From contig JANBPK010000785.1 in the NCBI GenBank assembly GCA_027579435.1, positions 1 through 64,000 on the forward strand: a stretch of DNA of 64,000 bases. The letters run 5' to 3'. Both the position numbers and the translations under genes were made by a program. The stretch comes from Candolleomyces eurysporus. Taxonomy: Eukaryota > Basidiomycota > Agaricomycetes > Agaricales > Psathyrellaceae. The notes under the pieces are model-generated. The model had not been told where the DNA came from and searched no databases. It worked only from the letters and a program-made list of their open reading frames with translations. Below are positions 22,245-32,182 of the stretch, in pieces (positions within the stretch are counted from its first letter, which is position 1; every line of letters starts with the position of its first letter).

Positions 22245-24995
22245 ATGCCACCCAGAGCTAACCGACCCCCTGCGTCCCCCCNACTCGAGAGGCGATGATG
22301 GTCCGGCTCCAGATCGTCAAGACAGTCACCTCCTCGATACGGAGTACAGCCAAAGATCGAGGCTCCTGATCAGCTTAGCGAACGATCTCACCGCTCTGGG
22401 GTAGGCAGCGATTAATTCCTGTATTCCCTATCCCTTTTGCTCACGTTCTTCGTAGAGGAGAGCAATTTGAATTAGATATTCCGCGAATGGCCTTTATCGG
22501 CAATCAATCAGGTTCGTTACAGGTCACATCGTACGATCCTGCTAACTCACCGTCTTCTTCTTAGCCGGGAAGAGTTCTCTTGTCGAGGCCGCTACTGGCG
22601 TAATGTTTCATCGACGTGTATGACTTGAGAAATACTAATGATCTTATATTGATTAGATTGCAGTCCCTCGAGACAGCGGAACTTGCACGAGGTGAGTTGG
22701 ATCGCTCGATCACACAATGTAAACTGACACCGAAATCCACTACGAGATGCCCGATGCAATGTACCATCATGAGGGGATCGGGACCCTGGTCCTGCACGAT
22801 CACCCTTCGATTCCAATATGACGATAAGGGAAAGCCTTTGAGCCGCTCTAGAGAGGTCCCGTTCCCGACAATCTATAATCCGAAAGACGTCGAACTGTGG
22901 TTGAGGCGTGCCCAAGCGGCGATCCTTACTCCTCAGGCCGATCCGCAGGAATTTCATAACAAGAGCCGCGAAGAGATNAAGGGATTGCAAACTCTCATGC
23001 TCCCTTTTTCTTGGAATAAGGTTGAGGTCCTCATTCGCGATCCCGATGGAGCCGATTTAAGCTTCGTCGATCTTCCTGGTGAGTAGCATGATTTNCAGTT
23101 TTCGTTGTTCCACTCANTTATGCGGCGTTGGCAGGTATCATCCAGCACCATAGGACAGACACGGAGGTGGTACCCTTCGTCAAGAAACTTACGGAACTNT
23201 ACGTCAAGAATAAAAACACTCTCATCGTGGTGACTGTTCCAATGACAGGTTGGGCTCGCCGTCTTGGTGTTAATTNGATGCTGAAGTTCGTTCACTAGAC
23301 GATTTCGAGAATCAAGGCGCCTTCGAGCTCGCTACCCAGGCGGATCCGAAAGGCCTTCGAACCATCGGTAAGTGCTAGCTTTCGTTTCACTGATTCTGAA
23401 GGTGCTCAGCTTTATCTTTAGGTGTTGGCACCAAGCCGGATATGCTTACTCCAGGGAACGCGTCCTCTTTAGACAAGTGGAAACTCATCCTTGAAGGAAC
23501 GTCGTCGAACCTAAGGCACGGTTACTATTGCGTCAAGCTCCCCACGGACAAGGACCGAGAAGCGGGGCATTCACGATTCGAGTTGGAAGCGCTGGAGAAG
23601 ACGTTTCACAGGACTACGGAGCCTTGGAAGAGTCTCGATAACCAGTCTCGCCTCGGGATGCGGAATTTTGTCGAGAACACGAGCAGGTTGCTGATAGGCC
23701 TGATTGAGAACAAGTGAGTATCTTCCACTGTAAGCTCTTTGTGTATTGGTCGACATGGCTGACCCGCGCCCTAGCTTACCGGACATCAAAAAGAGAGTGG
23801 ACACCATCCTGGACAAGGATAAGAGGCAGCTGAGTCGGCTACCGGAGCCATTCACGGCGGATAACCCTATCAGCGTCATCTTACTTCGCGTGGCAGCATT
23901 TTGCAAAGCACTCCAGGGCACGATCACTGGAACCCGAAAGAAAGACTTTATTCATAAAAACCAGGATCGATACGCTGTTTTCAAGAGCGAGATTAAGAAG
24001 ACGACCCCGAACCTTCAATGGTCTGGCACTCGCCCAACTCCGGNCCCGGTTACTGCGCCATCGACTTCAAAGCTTGCTCCCTTGGGTGCTATCTATGTCG
24101 CCGATGTTCAAGAGACCATTCGAGCGTAAGATCTTTCCTGGCCCACCGAGACATACTGACTCATACTTGGTTTTCAGCCATCGGACGTGGGAGTTGCCTG
24201 GCTACGTTCCTTTCGAAGCGACAAAGGATATCATTTTGCAACATGTTGAGCATTGGGAAGACCCGTTAACGCGTTGCTTCAACGACATCTCTAAGAGTAC
24301 CTTGGACCTCATTCGTTCGCTCGTCCGCGAACCGGAGTTTTTCGGTCGATTTGCTGAGCTCGTTTCTTTTGTCGAGTGAGTGATTGATTGCTAACCAGGC
24401 ATACTCATACTGTTCACCCCACTGAACCGTCTACAACAGGACTGTCATTGGGCAGGAAGAAAAAGCCTTACGGGCTAAGGTTTTGGAGATGTTGAAGAAG
24501 ATGTTCAACATGGAGAACGGTTCCCCACTTCGCACTGAGAATCTCGACCGATTCAATCAAGACCGGACGACATGGCTCAATCAGATATACGGCGTGGCTC
24601 GGAATCCCCCTCCCAACTATAGCGATGAACATAAAGTTATGGCAGACGTGCACGCCTACTTCCAGATTGCATCAACGGTCAGTGGCAGCGACTCTTTTTT
24701 CAGATTGAACGATCTGACATATCCATCCGAACTCCAGCGGTTCACCGACGTTGTCGTTCTCTGTATCGAAGAAGAATGGCACAGTAAGCTTGCTGTGCGA
24801 TTAGAAGAATGCCTGATCGAGAAGATACCGCCTCTCCCTCGTGAACAGCTCGATCTTCTGCTCGGCGAGGACCCTCAAATTAGCAAGCAACGCAGCAACC
24901 TCAATCGAAGGATAAATCAACTGACAATGATCAAGACACGGCTAGCGGAATACGAGGGGCATACCCGGGAGGCTTGGGGCACGGATTCGGATTAG
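22245..24995 (+). CDS. Mx/dynamin-like large GTPase, copy 4
   Basis: The exon plan matches copy 3; exon 1 is 22245-22400 and the last is 24738-24995. An N after six C (22282) lies where the ATG frame (MPPRANRPPASP) and the helix frame (HLLDTEYSQRSRLLISLAND) part. All GTPase motifs are present: GNQSAGKSS, PRDSGTCTR, DLPG, TKPD. The stalk (LPGYVPFEATKDIILQH, KKMFNMENGSPL) and GED (CIEEEWHSKLAVRLEECL) are intact and the protein ends EAWGTDSD, close to copy 3. It lies 0.46 kb downstream of copy 3 in the same direction, with its own promoter block, so it is a separate unit. Two N bases in exons change no frame. Confidence 0.88.
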
Positions 24996-25031
24996 GAGTG
25001 GAATTTGTCGTGGCAATCTGGCCGAAACGCG

Positions 25032-25087
25032 TACCACAGGTGTCTGCGATGTTGCTCTGCGCATCGATGTCTATGTCACCTGTTGTA
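25032..25087 (+). promoter_or_regulatory. 3' hairpin of Mx-like copy 4
   Basis: Arms TACCACAGGTG (25032-25042) and CACCTGTTGTA (25077-25087; one mismatch) with a 34-nt loop begin 37 nt after the stop, the same spacing as in copy 3. The stretch 25100-25905 shows no gene. Confidence 0.65.
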
Positions 25088-25905
25088 TTCGTTGTATCGG
25101 TCGTCATTTTGTGGCTCAGCTTTCCTGTAGAATACCCATGTAGATATCTCAGTGATTTCCAAATTTTACGAGTTCTATTGAAATTCGATATTGAATGTCA
25201 CATCCGTCCGATGTTGAACGTTGATGGCTCGCGCGTCTTGACCAGAAACCACCATCATCTAACCATCATCTCTTGCCAATACTACAATTTAACCCTTGTT
25301 TCCCTCTTTTTGCGTTGCCTTCGTATGGAATACCGGAGGATGCATTGAAGCCAGCTTTATTAAAGCTTGGCCTTGTCCTGAACAAGGTCTCAGCCTTGAA
25401 TTCGGGAAGAAACGAAGTAGAGGACGTTCTGAAAAGGCGCAACGTGTTGGAAGTATCGGACTGATTGGAATGAGGTAGAATGGCACGTTGAGCGCTGAGC
25501 ACTTGGCACCGAGCTCAGATAGATAGTCGACTAGGTACGTCTCACATTACTTCCTTCCATCCGCGGCTTCGATACTCAGGCCACGGTGAACCAGGCATTC
25601 GAAAGAAAGGCCCGATCTGCAGGCCGCGCGCTACAGTGCTTGCATGAGGCCTGTTGTGACGCGTGAATCGACCCGAGAAGGCGTTGATACTGCATTCACG
25701 CTACGTGTGGAAGGCTTGTAGAAGCTGGAGTACCTGAGCGTGCGCGCTTGCACGAGGCGACGCGGCAGCACCGTCTCAGTTCTTCTTGGAAGCTGTTATG
25801 CCCCATAGCGTTCTCAATTGTCCTGTTTAAGGACATCGGACTGCTTCATCGCTAGAATGCAACAGTCATCGAAAGGTTTATAGAGAAAGGTTCAAATAGG
25901 CGGTT

Positions 25906-28645
25906 ATGACCCCCACTCCCGCTATGCCTATGGCCATTCGTTCTGTTATTTCTCCACGTTCAAATCGCATTTTACCCTTACCTCCCGACCCGCAAGACAA
26001 GCACCTGATGGAAACCGACTATAGCCGTAAAGCGAAGCTGCTCATCGAACTGGTCAATGACCTTCGAAAGCTTGGGTGTGTGTTACATCACGGCCTTTTC
26101 TACTGTTTTGACCAACGTCTAAAACCAGTGGAAACCAGTTCAACCTCGATATTCCATGCATGGCATTTATTGGAAACCAATCAGGTAAGGGGTTTCAACC
26201 TATTGTTACTAGCGGCGGCGCTCACTAACTCTATCACAGCGGGAAAGAGTTCCGTGGTGGAAGGAGCCACTGGGGTATGATTTCACGGGCAATAAGTCCA
26301 TTTCTCACTCTAATGAGTGAGCATCTGCGATGTAGATCGGAGTTCCTAGAGACAGCGGGACTTGTACAAAGTGGGTCCCTCCATTTTCGAAATCTATAGA
26401 TATTGGAGCTAACCCCGTCCAGATGTCCCATGCAGTGTACGATGATGAGGTCCACAGGCTCATGGTCCTGCCAAATCACTCTGCAATTCTCATACGACTC
26501 TAAGGGGAGGGACAAAAATCCGCCTACATCCGTGCACTTCCAGACCGTTTACGATCCTAAACAAGTCGAGATCTGGTTGAAGCGAGCACAGGCGGCGATT
26601 CTCAGTCCCAATACAAAGCCAGAAGAATTCCATGCGAAGACCAGCGACGACATCAAGGCTTTGCACGCCAGTATGTTGCCCTTCTCGCTGAACACGATCG
26701 AGCTACTCGTCCGTGATCCCGATGGGACAGACCTGTGCTTTGTCGATTTGCCCGGTAGGCCCGAAGTTCCTGATTCAGCGCTACGAGGTCTGACTCATGC
26801 ACCAGGAATCATTCAGCATCACCCGACGAACCCTGCCATGGTGCCCTTCGTGAAGGATCTGGTGACACGCCACATCAAAAAGAAAAACACACTTATCGTT
26901 GTCACAATCCCCATGCCCGGTACGTCAGTTATTTGACACTTTGGTGATGCCATCTAAATCTTACCTTACCTCCAGACGAGATTGACAATCAAGAAGCGTT
27001 CCAGATTGCATCCCAAGTAGACCCGAAAGGACTCAGAACAATCGGTGCGTGATTCAGCCCCAGAATCTGTGCGCTCCTTGACCGTCTCTCGCTAGGCGTT
27101 GGAACGAAGCCGGACATGGTCGGTTCAGGGAGCCTTTCGCTGCAGAAAACGTGGAAGAACATCCTGGAAGGCAACGAGTGGAAACTGAAGCATGGCTACT
27201 ACTGTGTCAAGATGCCGGACGATAGAGAACGACAGAAGAATTCTACTAAGAGGGAATGGGAGAAGATAGAGGCCGATTTCTTCGACAAAAAGGAGCCTTG
27301 GAAGAGCATTAGCGATCGTTCCCGCTTCGGAATGCGAAATTTTGTAGAGAACACGAGCAAGCTCTTGGTCGCTTTAATCGAAAAGAAGTGAGTGGACAGT
27401 CAGTGCATTTTGCTCGGACTGAGGCAGCTGACCTCCGTCTAGCCTACCTACTATCAAGAGAACAGTCGACGAGTTACTCGATAGCGAGAAGAAGAAGCTC
27501 AAGCAACTCCCTCCGCGGTTGGAAGTGGACTCACCACTATCCACCATATTACAGCGTGTGCTCGCATTTTGCAGGGCACTTCAGGGAAGCATCCTTGGGA
27601 CCCTCGACAAGGACTTCATTCACAGAAATCAGAAGAGGTACGGCACTTTCAAAGACGAAATCCAGCGGACAGCTCCCGCTCTTCAGGCATCTTGGAGATC
27701 TAGAAACGAGCACGCGCAGGACGCCATTTTCCTGGACGATATTCGAGAAACTATTGGCAGGTAGTCGAGCACTTTCGCCGGAGTCTGAGATACATTACTG
27801 AAGACGTCGCTTCTCAGTCATCTAACCTGGGAACTGCCCGATTATATCCCNTTTCGATGCAACGAAACAATTCATCCTCCAGTCTGTCCAGCACTGGGAG
27901 GCCCCGCTGCTACGCTGCTCCAGCACCATCTACCAAAATACGCTCGGCCTCGTCAGAGTTCTTATTTCCAGGCCTGAGCATTTTGGGAGATTTGCTGAGC
28001 TTGATGCGTTTGTAAGGTTGGTGGATGGCTTCATCCAGTTCATCGATATATACTGATTCAAAGGTCAGGAATATCGTCGAGGAAGAGTCGGAGTCATGCC
28101 AGGATCAAGCTTCCACCGTGCTCAAAAAGATTTTTGACATGGAGAACGGCGTACCACTCTACACAGCTAATCTCGACGTCTACCACCAGGAACGCAACAA
28201 GTGGCTCAACTCAGTGAATGCATCTCACAAACCCCAGTGGAACGACGAGCTTAAAGTAATGGCAGACATCCACGCTTACTTCCAAGTGTCTTCTTCAGTA
28301 AGTCAAGCGATCTCCTCGTCATCTTAAACATGTCTGACTGCCATTTTGTAGCGCTTCATCGACTATATCGTTCTTTGCATCGAACAAGAGTGGCACCACA
28401 AGCTCGTTGGCCGTTTGCAAGAGCGCTTGATTGAGAGGATACCAACCCTTTCTCGTGAGCAGCTCGACGCTATGCTCAGAGAAGATCCGGAGATTAGCGC
28501 AAGAAGGGAGATCATTACTCAGAGGATTGAGCAGCTCACCAAGATCAAAGCTCGCTTGTTGGATTACGAGAAGGAGGCTGCGAGGAATGCGTGGGTTACT
28601 GAACTTCAACAGGAGGACGAAGTCGCCGTTAATGATAAGGCTTAG
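25906..28645 (+). CDS. Mx/dynamin-like large GTPase, copy 5 (divergent)
   Basis: Twelve exons sum to 2142 nt (713 residues) with an unbroken frame from MTPTPAMPMAIRS: 25906-26075, 26129-26184, 26240-26274, 26336-26370, 26423-26754, 26806-26919, 26976-27044, 27096-27387, 27443-27760, 27818-28010, 28064-28297, 28352-28645. Motifs: GNQSAGKSS, PRDSGTCTKCPMQ, VDLPG, GTKPDM; GED (RFIDYIVLCIEQEWHHKLVG). It lacks the C-run near the start, the 3' hairpin and the long Ser/Ala/Pro linker (exon 9 is 318 nt against 366-384), so it is the most distant copy and perhaps the ancestral type. One N lies at 27851. The tail after the GED is Glu/Ala-rich. Confidence 0.9.
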
Positions 28646-28825
28646 GGACCCTGCTTGATGGCTAGTCCAACGCCTACGGTGTTTTGTCTCCCTTCTAGTT
28701 AGCCGGATCTTATCCCGAGTCGGGCCTCATAGATGACAGCAGAATCAGATGCACAGCGATAGAATACGACAATGTTATATGATCTGAAAGAAGGTTTAAT
28801 GTTCGGTACTAGTCTCCAGATTCAT

Positions 28826-30051
28826 TTAAAGCTTTTGTGTATCAACGGACGACTCTATGAAACCCGACTCTGCAGTGTGATGAACGAAATTAATAGGACT
28901 CGAGATTTCCCCATTGCTCCGTTGGGGGAACCGAAGCCAAGATCGTCCTGTCGTGATCCGGAATATGATCATGGACGGTGATAACGACTGTTCAAGCGGA
29001 TGGGGGNATTAGCGCAATGACGACCTCTATTCAATCACAATTAAATGGGCCACTCACGCAGAAACAGAAGAAAAAGAAGGCGGATATATTCAGAGCCGCA
29101 GCATACGGCCCCACGGTCGGTGGTGAGCTAAAAGCCCTGGGATATGCACAGACTATTGCCGCGTACACGATCCCAAAGACAGTTAGAGGAAGAGCCGACT
29201 CGATGAGGATGGCTACCACGCCAGTGTAGAGATCCAGGTCCTTGCCCGGGAGTACTTTGGCCAACTCCCTTCGGGCTATAAGGAGATGGAAAGAAATGAG
29301 GGCCGTGACCATGATATTTGTCGAAACGGTGAGGAAGACTCTGGCCAACTCGTAATAGTATCTGCTGAGTTCACCGTGCGTCGTGGCAACTAGAGGGATG
29401 ATACCCAGAACTTGATAATAGGAGCATACCAGGTGAGGTGAGTGTCAGTAGCCGCAGCAGCACTAAACTCAATCAGAAGAACATACCGAAAGCTGCAAGG
29501 CAAGTGAGGGCAGGAGGAAGCGCGACCCACCGCCGATGTCGCCAAATAACATAGCAGCGGTAAACCTACCAAGATACAGTCAATGTCGAGAGTCATAGAG
29601 TACAACATTTTCACCTACCAGCAATGAGTCCCCGATAAAAATAGTAAGTATCACGGAAACCAGGCTCACATATCGTGGCCAAGTTCGAGTGTTTTGATCC
29701 ACCACGTCAAGATAGCCCACGGCAGATGTTGCTTCAAATAAGCACTTGAATACCTCATAAGAGTCCAAGGAGGCCCCAAGGGACTCGGTCCCAACCAGAA
29801 GGAACGATATTACGATGTATGGGGTTCGTCCTTTCCTAAGGTCTTTTGGAGTTTCTAAGAAGACTGAGAGCCCGTACACGGCCATGAAGAAGAGTATGCC
29901 TAGGATCATCGATATCAAGTGAGCGTGTGTCTACACCTCTGAGTACACTCGACGACGTACCAGCTTTGAATAGTGTCATCGAAGTATTGGCATACAGGGA
30001 GCTGGCCATAGCTCGAGCGACGTGCGGACCAAAAACCTCGTTCGCGGACAT
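28826..30051 (-). CDS. seven-helix fungal membrane protein A
   Basis: Five exons with consistent phases give 321 residues: 30051-29961, 29899-29619, 29565-29487, 29410-29058, 28987-28826. It starts MSANEVFGPHVARAMASSLY. Hydrophobic segments include ILFFMAVYGLSVFL, YIVISFLLVG, VILTIFIGDSLL, LISFHLLIA and NISAFFFFCFC. The family signature after helix four is VYRCYVIWRHRRW, and the inner tail begins MIIFRITTGRSWLRF. This is a common basidiomycete family without known function, topologically like a seven-helix receptor; I name no ligand. It is isolated from the other copies (48.8-62.1 kb) and ends 181 bp from GTPase copy 5, convergently. Confidence 0.85.
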
Positions 30052-30611
30052 GGTGAGCAGTTGAGAGGGACTTCAGCGCAGTGAGCCTGACATTCCTACT
30101 CCTTGTCTTCGTTCTTTTTAAGCAGGGGACACTTCACCACCAAAATTTCTGATGATGGCCTGTTTTGTTCTGTTGAAACAGGATCGGAACCTTGGATTGA
30201 TTTCAGGGGAGCGACATTGGGGTGAAGAAAGAGATCAGAGAGCTATGTTTGATGAAATATGAACTTTTCAAGACAATGTTCAAGTCGAAGAGATGGGCAA
30301 ACGCAGTCGACTACGTTATCGCAGACAATATCAATGTCCTCATTGCCCCGATGCCGTATGATAGGACTGGGTTGGGGGGAATGATGGTGTTCAAACATGG
30401 CGACCCCTGTTGTGTCTATGTCAATGTCATGAACGCCATCTGATCGGTGTTCGTAACTTGGCACAATGAAAATCTAGACTCCTCAGAGTTTCTGTAATAA
30501 CACAACATGCAATCAGTTAGTGAATTTGTTGACCGAAGATTACAACAAGTTGCAGGGGACACTGCGACTATTCCGCACTCAAACCCCTGAAGACCAAGGA
30601 AGAGGCTGCAA

Positions 30612-30869
30612 CTTGAAGTCGTACCTTAATTTCACCCAAAACCCTCTGGAACGAACATCCCAAACTGACATTAAGAGATGACTCGGAATCCTTTTCAACG
30701 CGTTGGCCATGGATTCAAGAGGAGGTCATCTCTTTACCTGACCAATCGCTGGGAATGCATGTCGGATTATTCCGAAGATTCGAATCGGAGCACGAATTGG
30801 TGTTTAGCGCGCCAGCGCTTCTGGAATTGATTTGCCTTCCTCCCATTACGATGCGATACGCCACATAAG
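30612..30869 (+). other. possible coding remnant
   Basis: An open frame without a useful ATG reads LWNEHPKLTLRDDSESF, WPWIQEEVISLPDQSLGMHV and LELICLPPITMRYAT before a stop. Its composition looks like protein. I do not recognise it. No other gene is supported in 30052-31380 or 31660-32180. Confidence 0.25.
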
Positions 30870-31382
30870 TGCGCTTTGGCTGAACAGAACGACCTCTAGC
30901 ACGGTTCAAGGTCGTTTGAAGCCTAGTTTGAGCGATGCTTACCTTCCATTGACAGTGCCTACGCGAGCAGAGGAGATCCAGTTCACGTAATCGGCCAACT
31001 CATCCTTTCGCTTCAAAGGACAGTAGAAGCGCAGGCAGGAGCATGGAGAATCAACTTTAGGGAAATGGAACTTTTGTTTTTTGGGATATGGCACTCTTGG
31101 AGGATGGAATTAGCAGCAGGGCTGCCCGACCAGTGTCAGATCTCCAACGCGTCATCCGCCGTCATCAAGCCATGCTATGGGCCAATAGCTTGGCAAAGGC
31201 AAGCGCTCTTCAATCTAGTACGCTTTTTCAGCTAAACGCAAGAGTGTAGGTACCATTTTGAAGTCTCACCGAGTGCTCCCGACAGCGTAATATTGATGGT
31301 GAGTGGAATTTGATACTTGCGATTCGCTCACCATACAAATGCCTCTAAGTCGAAGAGATCTCTAAGGGGCAGTCACAGTTAT

Positions 31383-31654
31383 AGCTAACTGCAAAACGAT
31401 AGACCAGATCACAATTTTTTCTGTTTTTGATATTTGTTTAGTTATGGAGCAGTGGGGCATCCAACCAAACACTCAAATAGGGCGTAAAGAATGTGGAATG
31501 GCTGTCTGTTGACCCCCGGTCATTAGAATGTTGAACGGTCAGTTCGCCAAACTCGGTAAGGCACGCGGACCATGTTTGTTTTTATAGCTCCAAAACTAAA
31601 CAAATATCAAAAGCGAAAGAAAATGAGATCTGGTCTACCGTTTTGCAGTTAGCT
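31383..31654. mobile_element. MITE-like inverted-repeat element
   Basis: A 68-bp left arm (31383-31450, AGCTAACTGCAAAACGATAG...) is the imperfect reverse complement of a right arm (31587-31654, ...CCGTTTTGCAGTTAGCT). About 136 bp lie between the arms with no coding frame. The arms also share AAACAAATATCAAAA. A non-autonomous DNA transposon or a hairpin transcript are the two readings. Confidence 0.6.
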
Positions 31655-32182
31655 GTAAGCAGCGGGCAACACATGTTCGGAACTATTATCTTCCTCAGAT
31701 GCTCTCTAAACCTCATTCAGTGCTCCTAATGCTGCATCATCCAAAACAGATGGAACGAGGCCGTGTGTGGCAATAAGCTCCTGATACCTTCCCCGAATGA
31801 GATTGCCTTGCACTCATGACACATTAACAATTTACAGAGCATACAGAAGGAGAACAGAATCTGCTTCTGTTCGCTATAGAGCACGGCTCCTCGCAGCCGC
31901 CGATCGTTCGGTGAGAAAAGGTGGGCGCGATGAACCTAAAAAAAAAGGCGAATCTGGTTTCTGCGTAATGCGTGAGTGTTTTCGAGTTATATATGAGGTT
32001 ATGGGTATTCTTTTCACTGAGCACAGAAACCCCTATCGACGCGTTGACTTGTTATCTTATCTTCTTGAACCGAGAGATAAGATGCGATCAACCCCGACCA
32101 ATCAGCCATTGCCAGGGACAGGCGACGTCGATGATGGTTTGTTCACAGCTCTCGACGTTCTTCGCGAATGATTCTTTAGCCT

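Noticed and set aside
1264..28645. Naming the GTPases as antiviral Mx proteins
   Set aside because: Only domain order and motifs are seen; no evidence links fungal members to viruses, so I keep the name Mx-like.
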